This document shows, piece after piece, positions 15,369 through 22,871 of a stretch of 34,372 nt of DNA; position 1 is the stretch's first letter; every line of letters starts with the position of its first letter. The DNA comes from DATFMP01 sp041477795 (GTDB lineage: Bacteria > SAR324 > JACQKK01), in NCBI GenBank assembly GCA_041477795.1, contig JBGOUY010000005.1, forward strand, positions 1-34,372, in the 5' to 3' direction. The notes beneath the pieces are model-generated. The model was given only the letters and a program-made list of their open reading frames with translations. It ran no database searches and was not told where the DNA came from. Both the position numbers and the translations under genes were made by a program.

Positions 15369-15840
15369 GGCGATCCTCTTGTGCGATGGCCTATGCCCTG
15401 GTGGCCGCCGTCCGTGTCCGCCCGGGCAATAGAATACGAACGTTCACCTTCCAAATGAATCTGTCAAGCGCAAGGGCTGGGGCGAACAGGACCAGTATAT
15501 CGCGGGAGGATCGGTCTTTCGACCGGGTCGAGCGGCGCTGTCGGTGCAGTGCGCTCTGGCGGATCAATTTTCCGCGGCCTCCATGGCCGGCTCGCTATTG
15601 GCAATCCCTTGCCAAGCCTGCAATATGGCGTTCTGTTGGCCCTGGAGAACGCCCCCCGTTTCCATAATGGCTGTCAGGATCCGCCTAACGGGATCCTAAC
15701 ATTTCTCCGCGGGCTGGATGACTATATGAGAGCAACGGCGGGCGCGAATCAAGCAAATTGTGAGGGCGATGGGCAGCTAATTTCTCATCGACCTGACGCG
15801 CAATCGAAATCTGCTCGATATCGACCAATTCTCGACCGAC
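15369..15840. other. Gene-free divergent region between nrdJ and lpxD
   Basis: No convincing gene lies in these 472 nt, and much of it is visibly AT-richer than its coding neighbours. Structure seen includes the palindrome GAACGTTC (15438-15445) near AGAATA (15431-15436, a minus-strand TATTCT) that may be the nrdJ -10. There is a hairpin CGGTC-TTTC-GACCG near 15515, and an inverted repeat TTGGCAA-N4-TTGCCAA (15598-15615) next to a possible plus-strand promoter, TTGGCA then CAATAT at 15621. A second inverted repeat, AGGATCC-N8-GGATCCT, lies at 15676-15697. TCGACC occurs three times in the last 70 nt before lpxD. An operator role for the inverted repeats is plausible but untested. Confidence 0.5.
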
Positions 15841-17145
15841 ATGCACTTTAAGACCCTGTCCCTGCGTGTCCTGGCGGAACACCTGCGGGAGCACCTGGGG
15901 GACCTTCGGCTGGAGGGCGATCCCGACACTGAAATCCGGGGCGCGGCCGGCCTGCGGGAGGCGGGTGCGGGCCAGCTGACCTTCCTGGCTAACCCCCGCT
16001 ACGCCCGCGAGCTGGCCGCCACGCGCGCCGCGGCGGCCATCGTCCCGCCGGAGGCTGAGCGGCCGCGGGGCCTGGCCCTGCTGCGCACGGAACGGCCCTA
16101 CCTGGCCTTCGCGCGGGCGCTGACCTTCCTGCTGCAGGAGGCGGCCGCGCCCCCCGGCGTGCAGGCGGGGGCCCTGGTCGATCCCCAGGCCGAACTGGAA
16201 CCCGGCGTGGCCGTGCTGCCGGGGGCGTTCGTGGGCGCGGGCAGCCGCGTCGGCGCGGGCACCGTGCTCTATCCCGGCGCCGTGGTGCTGCAGGATTGCC
16301 GCGTCGGGCGCGACTGTCGTCTTTACCCCGGCGCGGTGCTGCACAGCGAGTGCGTGCTGGGCGATCGCGTGATCCTGCAGGCCAACGTCACCGTGGGCGC
16401 GGATGGCTACGGCTTCGCCCAGGACGGCGCCCGGCACGTCAAGATCCCGCAGGTGGGCAATGTCGTCATCGAGGACGACTGCGAGATCGGCGCCTGCACC
16501 TGCATCGACCGCGCGGCGCTGGGCTCCACTGTGATCGGCCGGGGCACCAAGATCGACGACCTGGTGATGATCGGCCACGGCAGCAAAGTGGGGCCGGACA
16601 GCCTGATCGTGGCCCAGAGCGGCATGGCCGGCAGCGCCGTGCTGGAGGAGCGCGTCACCCTGGGGGCGCGGGCCGGCGTGCTGGGTCACCTCACCGTGGG
16701 TGCGGGGAGCGTGGTCTTCTCCCGGGCGCACGTGACCAAGTCCATCCCCCCCGGCAGCCAGGTCTCGGGCAATCCCGCCCGGCCGCACGCCGAGCAGCTG
16801 CGCCAGGATGCGCAGCTGCGCCGACTGGAGCGGCTCGTCCAGCGCGTCGCGGCGCTGGAGGCGCAGCTTGCCCAGCGCCCGCCGGCCGCGCCGCGCCTGC
16901 GCAAGCCGGCGCCGGCGGGGCGCAAGCGGGCCGGGGCCGGGGCCGGAAGCCGCGCGTCAGCCCGGCGCACGGGGTCGCGGCGCACCGCGGCGCGGCCGGC
17001 CGCACGCGGACGAGAGGCGAGCCAGGTCGCACGGCGCAGCCAGGCCCAGCGGCCAACGGCCGGCGATCCTGCGCCACGAAGGAAGGGGAAAAGTGGCCGG
17101 GCGGCCGGCCCGCGCAAGCGCGGAGCCGGTCGCCCGGACGACTAG
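15841..17145 (+). CDS. lpxD: UDP-3-O-acylglucosamine N-acyltransferase with basic C-terminal extension
   Basis: A 434-aa LpxD that adds the second 3-hydroxyacyl chain, from acyl-ACP, to UDP-3-O-acylglucosamine in lipid A synthesis. The N-terminal uridine-binding domain (GAAGLREAGAGQLTFLANPRY, residues 34-54) is followed by hexapeptide repeats (about 105-310) containing VGADGYGFAQDG, VKIPQVG, IGACTCIDRAALG and the catalytic His (H246 in MIGHGSKVG, matching E. coli H239). A short coiled coil (about 317-346) follows, then an Ala/Arg/Gly/Lys-rich tail (351-434) absent from the usual protein of about 340 residues. The ATG at 15841 has no clear Shine-Dalgarno, but the N-terminus aligns with LpxD. 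It stands alone; lpxA, fabZ, bamA and lpxB are not adjacent. It converges on the binding-protein gene with a 13-nt gap. Confidence 0.9.
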   Translation: MHFKTLSLRVLAEHLREHLGDLRLEGDPDTEIRGAAGLREAGAGQLTFLANPRYARELAATRAAAAIVPPEAERPRGLALLRTERPYLAFARALTFLLQEAAAPPGVQAGALVDPQAELEPGVAVLPGAFVGAGSRVGAGTVLYPGAVVLQDCRVGRDCRLYPGAVLHSECVLGDRVILQANVTVGADGYGFAQDGARHVKIPQVGNVVIEDDCEIGACTCIDRAALGSTVIGRGTKIDDLVMIGHGSKVGPDSLIVAQSGMAGSAVLEERVTLGARAGVLGHLTVGAGSVVFSRAHVTKSIPPGSQVSGNPARPHAEQLRQDAQLRRLERLVQRVAALEAQLAQRPPAAPRLRKPAPAGRKRAGAGAGSRASARRTGSRRTAARPAARGREASQVARRSQAQRPTAGDPAPRRKGKSGRAAGPRKRGAGRPDD

Positions 17146-17158
17146 GTGCCGCCGGTCC

Positions 17159-18769
17159 TTACTGGTCCAGCCAGACCACGGCGAGTTGCATGTTGAGATA
17201 GTGACTGGGGGTCACCTCCCAAAACTTCATCTTGGAATTGCTCACGATCGTGCGGTGCCACCAGAACGTGGTCAGATAATAGCTCTGGTCGTTCAGGCGT
17301 TTCTCGAACTCCCAGATCAGCTCCTTCTGCTTCGCCTTGTTGGGCTCGCGCAACTGGGCGTCGAACAGACCGTCCAGCGTGCGGTCCGTGTACTTGGCGT
17401 AGTTCTGGTCGCTGCGGTCATCGGAGAGGAACTTGCTGATGTCCAGGGTCGGGTTGACGATGGACTGGCAGTTGAAGTCCAACGAGGCCTGGAACGTGGG
17501 GGGCTTGCTGCGCAGCTGGGCGTAGAACGCCGGGGTGGGCACCACCTGTTGCTCGACGTTCAGGCCGATCTGGCGCCATTGGTCGATCAGCCAGGTCGCC
17601 ACGTACTTGTAGGGCTGGTCGGTGTTGCGGTTGATCAGCACGAACTTGAAGCCTTCCGGCACGCCCGCTTCCTTGAGGAGCTGGCGGGCCTTGGCGCGCG
17701 ACGCGTTGATGTCATGGCTGTAGCCGACCAGCGTTTCCACCTGCGCCTGGCTCGGGGCCAGCTCGCTGCTGGGGAAGACCGCGCTGCCTACCGTCTTCAC
17801 GATCGCGACCTTGGACAGGAACTCCGAGCCGCGATAGCGGTCCAGGGCCAAGTTCAACGCATGGCGCACCCGTATGTCATCGAAGGGCTTGATGAACGGG
17901 TTGAGCACCGCGTACAGGCCGCAGTTCCAGGTGCTTTCCTGCACCTCGACCTTGTCGCCCATGGCCTTGACCAGGTCGTCACGCGCCGCCGGAGGCAGGC
18001 CGCGGAACATGCTGTGGGCCCGGCCGCCACGGATCGCCTGCACCTGCACCGTCTCCTTGGGCGCGAAGATCGCCTCGAAGCCGTCCAGGTAGGGCTGACC
18101 CTTGACGTAGAAGTGCTCGTTGCGGACGCCGACCACCTTGTCGCCCGTCGTGTAGCTGACGAACTTGAAGGGCCCGGAGCCCATCACGTTCATCTTGTAC
18201 CAGTTCGGGTCTTTGGCGAGCTGCTTGGCCTGGTACACGTAGTTGTAAGGCGCGGCCAGGGCCGGGATGAACGCGCCGGAGGGGAACTTCAGCTTGATCA
18301 CCACCGTGTAGTCGCCATTGGCCTCGATCGTATCGACCATCGGATACTGGGCCTTGCGCGGGCTGATCACGCCCTCGGGCGGGAAGATGAAGTGCTTCAG
18401 CGAAGCCACGACGTCGGCGGCCGTGAGCGGGTCTCCGTTGTGGAAGGTCACGCCCTTGCGCAGCTCGAACGTATAGGTCTTGCCGTCCGCGCTCTCCTTC
18501 CAGCCGGTGGCCAGGTCGCCCGTGATGTCCTTGCCGTCCTTGCTGCGCGGATCCACCTGGATCAGCAGGCTGTAAAAGGGGGCCGTGGGCTGGACGGTGG
18601 CGAAGGTTTCCTCCTGGTGGCCGTCCAGGCTGGGCGGATCGGAAGCCGGCACCATGTAGATCAGCGTGCCGCCCCGTTTCTGTGCCAACGCGGCGCCGGG
18701 CAGGGCAAACGCCAAGCCGACCGCCGCTGCGAACAGAATCAGCAGCAACGCAAGGTGGCGTAGATTCAT
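17159..18769 (-). CDS. ABC transporter substrate-binding protein, family 5 (copy 1)
   Basis: A 536-aa periplasmic binding protein of the peptide/nickel/oligopeptide (SBP_bac_5) type. It has a Sec signal peptide, MNLRHLALLLILFAAAVGLA to ALA, with cleavage before QKRGGTLIY. The usual GGTLxY start, YTFELRKGVTFHNGDPLTAADVVASL, GSGPFKFVSY and RVRHALNLALDR segments follow. There is no lipobox, so it is probably free in the periplasm. The start at 18769 has AAGGAG 7 nt upstream. It is closely related to the gene at 19259 and has the same length. No permease or ATPase genes lie nearby, so it must work with a transporter encoded elsewhere. The ligand is unknown. Its promoter is probably the extended -10 at 18988-18996. 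Confidence 0.92.
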   Translation of the reverse strand: MNLRHLALLLILFAAAVGLAFALPGAALAQKRGGTLIYMVPASDPPSLDGHQEETFATVQPTAPFYSLLIQVDPRSKDGKDITGDLATGWKESADGKTYTFELRKGVTFHNGDPLTAADVVASLKHFIFPPEGVISPRKAQYPMVDTIEANGDYTVVIKLKFPSGAFIPALAAPYNYVYQAKQLAKDPNWYKMNVMGSGPFKFVSYTTGDKVVGVRNEHFYVKGQPYLDGFEAIFAPKETVQVQAIRGGRAHSMFRGLPPAARDDLVKAMGDKVEVQESTWNCGLYAVLNPFIKPFDDIRVRHALNLALDRYRGSEFLSKVAIVKTVGSAVFPSSELAPSQAQVETLVGYSHDINASRAKARQLLKEAGVPEGFKFVLINRNTDQPYKYVATWLIDQWRQIGLNVEQQVVPTPAFYAQLRSKPPTFQASLDFNCQSIVNPTLDISKFLSDDRSDQNYAKYTDRTLDGLFDAQLREPNKAKQKELIWEFEKRLNDQSYYLTTFWWHRTIVSNSKMKFWEVTPSHYLNMQLAVVWLDQ

Positions 18770-18987
18770 CTGGATTCTCCTTGAGAATGCAATCGGGTGA
18801 GCGAACGACGGGGGCGGAGAACCGGGCAGGTTGCCCACGACACGACCGGTGCGCCGTCACCACGAGCTGTCCCATGGCGTTGCGGTCAGGTTGGCCCGGT
18901 GTGCTCCCACCCGTGACCCAGATTGCTCTGTCCCTGCCCGCTACGTCCTCTTCCCCGACCCCCCGCCGGATCGTGTCGATGATCCGT

Positions 18988-18996
18988 ACTATACCA
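18988..18996 (-). promoter_or_regulatory. Extended -10 promoter for binding-protein copy 1
   Basis: The minus strand reads TGG-TATAGT (18996-18988), an extended -10 with 5/6 match. No good -35 is seen. The leader would be about 210 nt. The rest of 18770-19258 (489 nt) has no convincing gene; it contains the palindrome CCGGGAGTCTCCCGG at 19066-19080. Confidence 0.45.
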
Positions 18997-19200
18997 TTGG
19001 CGGCCGTCCGCAAAGCACGAAATGAAGGCAATCTATGCCATCGATCGGCTGAAGAGCTGCAAGGGCCGGGAGTCTCCCGGATCGCGATCGCACAGGGAGC
19101 GGCAAGCGGTGGCGGCCCGCCAGAGCCATGGGCAGGCCGGAGCGGCCGTGCGGGGACCCGCGGCGGGGATGGGGCCTGCCCCGCCGGAAGCGCGCGCGGC

Positions 19201-19230
19201 CGCCCGCGCGGCCGGAGTGCCGCGCGGGCG
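19201..19230 (-). terminator. Hairpin downstream of binding-protein copy 2
   Basis: CGCCCGCGCGG (19201-19211) is perfectly complementary to 19220-19230 across an 8-nt loop, 28 nt past the stop of the gene at 19259. There is no T-tract. Separate termination here suggests that the two paralogues are not one transcript. Confidence 0.45.
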
Positions 19231-19258
19231 ACCGGAATTGAGCCGTTGGCTGGACGCG

Positions 19259-20869
19259 TTACTGATCCAGCCAGACCTCGGCCAGTTGCATGTTGAGGTA
19301 GTGGCTGGGCGTGACCTCCCACCACTTCATCTTGCTGCTGTGCAGGACGATGCGGTTATACCACATGGCCCCGATCATCCACTGCTCGTCCGAAAGCCGC
19401 TGCTGCATCTGCCAGAGCAGGGCCCGCTGCTTTTCGAGATTCGGCTCGCGCATCTGGGCTTCGAAGAGCTCGTCCATCTTGCGGTCGATATAGCGCGCCC
19501 AGTTGTTGTCGCTCTTGTCCGCCGAGATGTACTTGGCCACGTCCAGCGTGGGGTTGAGGACGGACTGGCAGGTGACGTCGTTGATGACGTCGAACACCGG
19601 CGGATTGGAACGCAGCTTGTCGTACCAGCCTCCGGTGGGGAGCACCTCCTGGCGAAAGTCCAGGCCGATCTGGCGCCACTGGTCGATCATCCAGGTGCCC
19701 ACGTACTTGTACGGCTGGTCCGTGTTGCGGGTGGTGAATACCGCCTTGAAGCCCTCCGGCACCCCGGCTTCCCGCAGCAGCGCGCGGGCCTGCTTGCGCG
19801 ACGCCGCGATGTCCCGGCTGAAGCCCGGCAGCGTTTCCAGTTGCGCCTGGCTGGGCGCCAGCTCGTGGCCCGGGAACAGGATGCCGCCGGTGTTCCTCAC
19901 GATGGCGATCTTGGAAAGGAACTCCGAACCCTGGTAGCGGTCGAAGGCCAGGTTCAGCGCCTGGCGCACCCGCTTGTCGCTGAAGGGCTTCTTGGACAGA
20001 TTGGGGATGGCCAGCATGTAGCAGTTCCAGTCGCTCTCCTGCGCGACGATGCCGTCGCCCATGGCGCGCACCAGGTCATCGCGCGCCTGAGGCGGGAAGC
20101 CGCGGAAATTGGCGTGCGCCCGACCGCCGCGCAGCGCCTGCAACTGCACGGTTTCCTTGGGCGAATAGATCGCCTCGAAGCCATCCAGGTAGGGCAGGCC
20201 GGGCACGTAGTACTTCTCGTTCCGCACGCCCACCATCTTGTCGCCGGGGGTGTAGCTGACGAACTTGAACGGGCCGGAGCCCATCACGTTCTTCTTGTAC
20301 CACTGCGGGTCCTTGGCCAGCAGGTCCGCCTTGTAGATGTAGTTGAACGGCATGGCCAGGGCCGGGATGAAGGCCGAGGAGGCGAAGCGGAGCTTGATCT
20401 CCACCGTGTGATCGTCTTGCGCCGAAACGGATTCCACCAGCTCGAAGAAGCCCCGGCGCGGGCTGATCACGCCCTCCGGCGGCGCGATGATGTGATTCAG
20501 CGAGGCCACCACGTCCCCGGCCATGACGGGCGACCCGTCGTGGAACAGCGCGTTCGTGCGCAGTGCGAAGGTGTAGGTCTTGCCGTCCGCGCTGACTTTC
20601 CAGCCGGTGGCCAGGTCGCCGATGGTTTCCTTGCCGCCCTTGCTGCGCGGGTCGACGTGGAGCAGCAGGCTGTAGAACGGCGCGGTGGCATGGACGACGG
20701 CGAAGGTCTCCTCCTGGTGCGCGTCCAGGCTCGGCGCGTCCGAAGACGGCACCATGTAGATCAGGGTGCCGCCGCGCTTTTGTGCCTGTGCGGCGCTGGG
20801 CAGCAAGCAGCCCAGCCCTGCCGTGACCAACAGTGCGGTCAGCAGCCAAACAATCGTGCGCAGGTTCAT
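19259..20869 (-). CDS. ABC transporter substrate-binding protein, family 5 (copy 2)
   Basis: A 536-aa paralogue of the gene at 17159, alike over the whole length (shared QKRGGTLIYMVP, HQEETFA, GSGPFKFVSYT, RNTDQPYKYV and WEVTPSHYLNMQLA segments). The signal peptide MNLRTIVWLLTALLVTAGLG to AQA is cut before QKRGG. A Cys lies inside the hydrophobic part (GLGCLLP), but its flanks do not make a good lipobox. The start at 20869 has GGAGG about 9 nt upstream. Upstream in-frame sequence to 21085 is Arg/Ala-rich and not signal-like, so it is excluded. The ligand-contact regions differ most between the copies (for example residues just after VASL and in the WNC region), suggesting split specificity. 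No membrane components are adjacent. Confidence 0.92.
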   Translation of the reverse strand: MNLRTIVWLLTALLVTAGLGCLLPSAAQAQKRGGTLIYMVPSSDAPSLDAHQEETFAVVHATAPFYSLLLHVDPRSKGGKETIGDLATGWKVSADGKTYTFALRTNALFHDGSPVMAGDVVASLNHIIAPPEGVISPRRGFFELVESVSAQDDHTVEIKLRFASSAFIPALAMPFNYIYKADLLAKDPQWYKKNVMGSGPFKFVSYTPGDKMVGVRNEKYYVPGLPYLDGFEAIYSPKETVQLQALRGGRAHANFRGFPPQARDDLVRAMGDGIVAQESDWNCYMLAIPNLSKKPFSDKRVRQALNLAFDRYQGSEFLSKIAIVRNTGGILFPGHELAPSQAQLETLPGFSRDIAASRKQARALLREAGVPEGFKAVFTTRNTDQPYKYVGTWMIDQWRQIGLDFRQEVLPTGGWYDKLRSNPPVFDVINDVTCQSVLNPTLDVAKYISADKSDNNWARYIDRKMDELFEAQMREPNLEKQRALLWQMQQRLSDEQWMIGAMWYNRIVLHSSKMKWWEVTPSHYLNMQLAEVWLDQ

Positions 20870-21241
20870 CGCGTGAATCCTCCGGGGTGCAACCACAGTC
20901 AACCAGCTCAAGGCGGAGGCGCTGCGGACGGACCCGGCCGGGATGCCCGGGACGCGATCGAAGCGCTGCCACCGGTGACGATTCGGTGCCTGCACAGGCC
21001 GGCCGCGAACAGCGGCGCGCCAGCCTGCCGCGCTTTCCCCCTCCCATGTGGTCTGGCTTCGCCCTGATGCCGGGATGGACTCCAACGTGGCGATGCTAGC
21101 ACGGCGCTCCGCCGGGACGGTACGAAAACCTGGGGGGTCGCGGGCGGGAGGCGCGCCCGGTCTGCGGGCCTGCCGCCCGGCCGCTGCGCAGAGCGCGACC
21201 GAAGGCGGCGCCCCGCCAGAGTCCGCGGCAGCAGGCGAGCG
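20870..21241. other. Intergenic region upstream of binding-protein copy 2
   Basis: No gene is supported in these 372 nt. On the minus strand TGC-TAGCAT (near 21101-21093) resembles an extended -10 for the binding-protein gene, giving a leader of about 220 nt. Confidence in this promoter is low because the -35 region shows no match. Confidence 0.35.
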
Positions 21242-21346
21242 TCAGGGGAGAACCACCGGACGTGTCACGGTCCGGGAGCCGCCGCCCCAGCCCGGCACGT
21301 AGGTGCTCTTGCGGCCCACGCCCCCCACCACGGCGAGCAGGATGTC
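21242..21346 (-). pseudogene. Decayed 3' end of a second copy of the UGSC companion gene
   Basis: The minus strand encodes 34 codons ending in TGA, beginning DILLAVVGGVGRK and continuing STYVPGWGGGSRTVTRP. This aligns with the C-terminus of the intact gene at 21496 (EILLLVAGGAGKH, SAFIPTFGLNKSITRR) in length, spacing and character. The codon just before the conserved part is TAG where the intact copy has Glu (GAG), a single-base nonsense change. Further upstream the match fades. It is therefore a truncated duplicate, not a functional gene. It sits 149 nt downstream of the intact gene on the same strand. Confidence 0.6.
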
Positions 21347-21495
21347 CTACGCCCGCTTGGCGACGGCCGAAGGCCTTCGCACCCCCAATGAGTGCCCGTT
21401 CAGCGCACCACGGCGCGACGGGATGGCGTCGACATTGAGCCCCATCCGGAGTGGAGGGAGCGATCACCCGCGCCCCTGTGCCGCTGCAGTGGTGG

Positions 21496-22554
21496 CTACG
21501 GGGTCTCGATGCGGCGCGTGATGGACTTGTTGAGGCCGAAGGTGGGGATGAAGGCCGAGTGTTTGCCCGCGCCGCCGGCAACGAGCAGCAGGATCTCCTC
21601 CGGTGCGCCGACGATGGGCACGTCCGCGTTGTCGTCGTCCAGGTCGATCCAGGCCGGCCATTCGTGCATCCGCCAGCCACCGCGGTCGCGCATGCGGCCC
21701 ACCTTGTTGCGGGCGTGCCGGAAGAGGAACTCGCGCACAGCGGCACGCGAGAAACCGTCGCCGGCGATCTGCGCCGCGTGCTCCGGCCCCAGCACCACCA
21801 CCACGTCGCCCGTGCCGATGCAGCTCGAGTTGTTGTGGCCGATGGTGGTCATGGTGTCGGCCAGGGTGATGAGGATGTTCTCGCCGGAGGAGCAGACGTG
21901 GTCGTTCACGTTGTGCGGCCCCTCGCCGGCGACCACGGTGACGGTGCTGTCCTCCGCGCGGAAGCCCAGCTCCACCCGCAGGGGCGGCCATGGGCTCGCG
22001 GCGTCGTTCTCGGCGCTGCAGTAGCTGTACTTGGCGGGCGAGCCATGAGTGGATTGGTCGCCGCGGCCGGGCCACGCGCCGCCCACGTTCATCAGCACCA
22101 GGCGCAGGGCCCGGCCGATGGTGGCATTGGCCCGGTTGCCCGGGCCGAAGGTGCCGAAGCCGGCGTTCATGCCCAGGCGCTGCACGATGGGGCCGCTCAC
22201 GATGGCCAGCACGCCGCAGGGGTGGGTGGTGGCCTGGATGCTGTAGAGCTTGAAGGCCGGATCGCACGCGGCCTGGATCGCCGCGATCAGCACGGGCAGG
22301 TAGTCCGGCCGGCAGCCCGCCATCACCGCATTGACCGCCACGTTCTCCACGGTCGCCTCTGCAAAGCGCGGTGGGATCACGCCCACTCCTTGCGAGGCCG
22401 GCAGGCCCGCGCCTGCGATCATCTCGCGCACCTTCAGCTCGATGGGGGGAATGATGGGCAGCCCATCGCTCCATTCCCGCGCCAGGAAGGCTTCCTGCAC
22501 GGCGTCGTCGTCGCGCAGTTCCAGCCGTTCGCTGACCAGCGTCTCGTTGAACAC
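21496..22554 (-). CDS. Conserved protein of unknown function, companion of the UGSC selenoprotein
   Basis: A 352-aa cytoplasmic protein. I recall this family as hypothetical proteins with a W-[ST]-DGLP-x-x-PP start and a GPGNRANATIGRALRL core, often near UGSC-family genes. No reaction is established. Seen here are WSDGLPIIPP near the N-terminus, AVNAVMAGCRPDYLPV, QATTHPCGVLAIV, NAGFGTFGPGNRANATIGRA, GSPAKYSYCSAEN and GEGPHNVNDH, with several conserved Cys and His. There is no signal peptide or membrane segment. The GTG at 22554 (VFNETLVSERLEL) is chosen because GGAG lies 5 nt upstream and the preceding in-frame sequence back to a GTG at 22638 is low-complexity; 22638 remains possible. It is on the same strand as the selenoprotein, 317 nt downstream of it. 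Confidence 0.78.
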   Translation of the reverse strand: MFNETLVSERLELRDDDAVQEAFLAREWSDGLPIIPPIELKVREMIAGAGLPASQGVGVIPPRFAEATVENVAVNAVMAGCRPDYLPVLIAAIQAACDPAFKLYSIQATTHPCGVLAIVSGPIVQRLGMNAGFGTFGPGNRANATIGRALRLVLMNVGGAWPGRGDQSTHGSPAKYSYCSAENDAASPWPPLRVELGFRAEDSTVTVVAGEGPHNVNDHVCSSGENILITLADTMTTIGHNNSSCIGTGDVVVVLGPEHAAQIAGDGFSRAAVREFLFRHARNKVGRMRDRGGWRMHEWPAWIDLDDDNADVPIVGAPEEILLLVAGGAGKHSAFIPTFGLNKSITRRIETP

Positions 22555-22645
22555 CGTCGCTCCGCAGGGGATAGGGAAGGGTCGCCAAGCGCCATTTTCA
22601 GATGAGCGGAGGAGGGAGGCGCCTCCTCCCTTCTCCACATCTCCA

Positions 22646-22672
22646 CCCTTCGACTGCGCTCAGGACAGGCTC
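22646..22672. repeat. Dispersed intergenic repeat unit (TTCGACTGCGCTCAGGACAG type)
   Basis: The sequence around TTCGACTGCGCTCAGGACAG matches a short repeat I recall from intergenic regions of many high-GC and environmental genomes, often translated spuriously as FDCAQDRLSGR. Only one copy is in this window. The rest of 22555-22871 (317 nt) has no gene; it holds a GAGGCG-N9-CGCCTC hairpin near 22750 and other GC-rich stems. Confidence 0.45.
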
Positions 22673-22871
22673 TCCGGCAGGGGCCAGAGCCGTTGGCGCT
22701 TCGGGCAAGCCCTTAGCGCTGGCCCCTGCACCCGCTCCACCCGGTGGAGGCGTGGGAACACCGCCTCTACCGCCCAACTGGGGGACAAGGGGGCTTGCTC
22801 CGGTGCCGCTCCGAGGGGGTGGAACCTCCTCGAAGCCGTAAGCCATTCGAATCTGAAGCTGTGCCGTTCCC

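Noticed and set aside
11949..15458. Plus-strand ORF of 1169 codons
   Set aside because: It is antisense to nrdJ, whose motifs are unmistakable, and it runs through the nrdJ terminator.
15431..15467. TTGACA plus TATTCT as the nrdJ promoter
   Set aside because: The spacing is 25 nt, too long for a sigma-70 promoter; only the TATTCT part may be used.
15369..15470. Cobalamin riboswitch for nrdJ
   Set aside because: The leader is too short and no B12-box sequence is seen.
22835..22865. ATTCGAATC, resembling a tRNA T-loop
   Set aside because: There is no cloverleaf around it; it lies in the UGSC operon gap.
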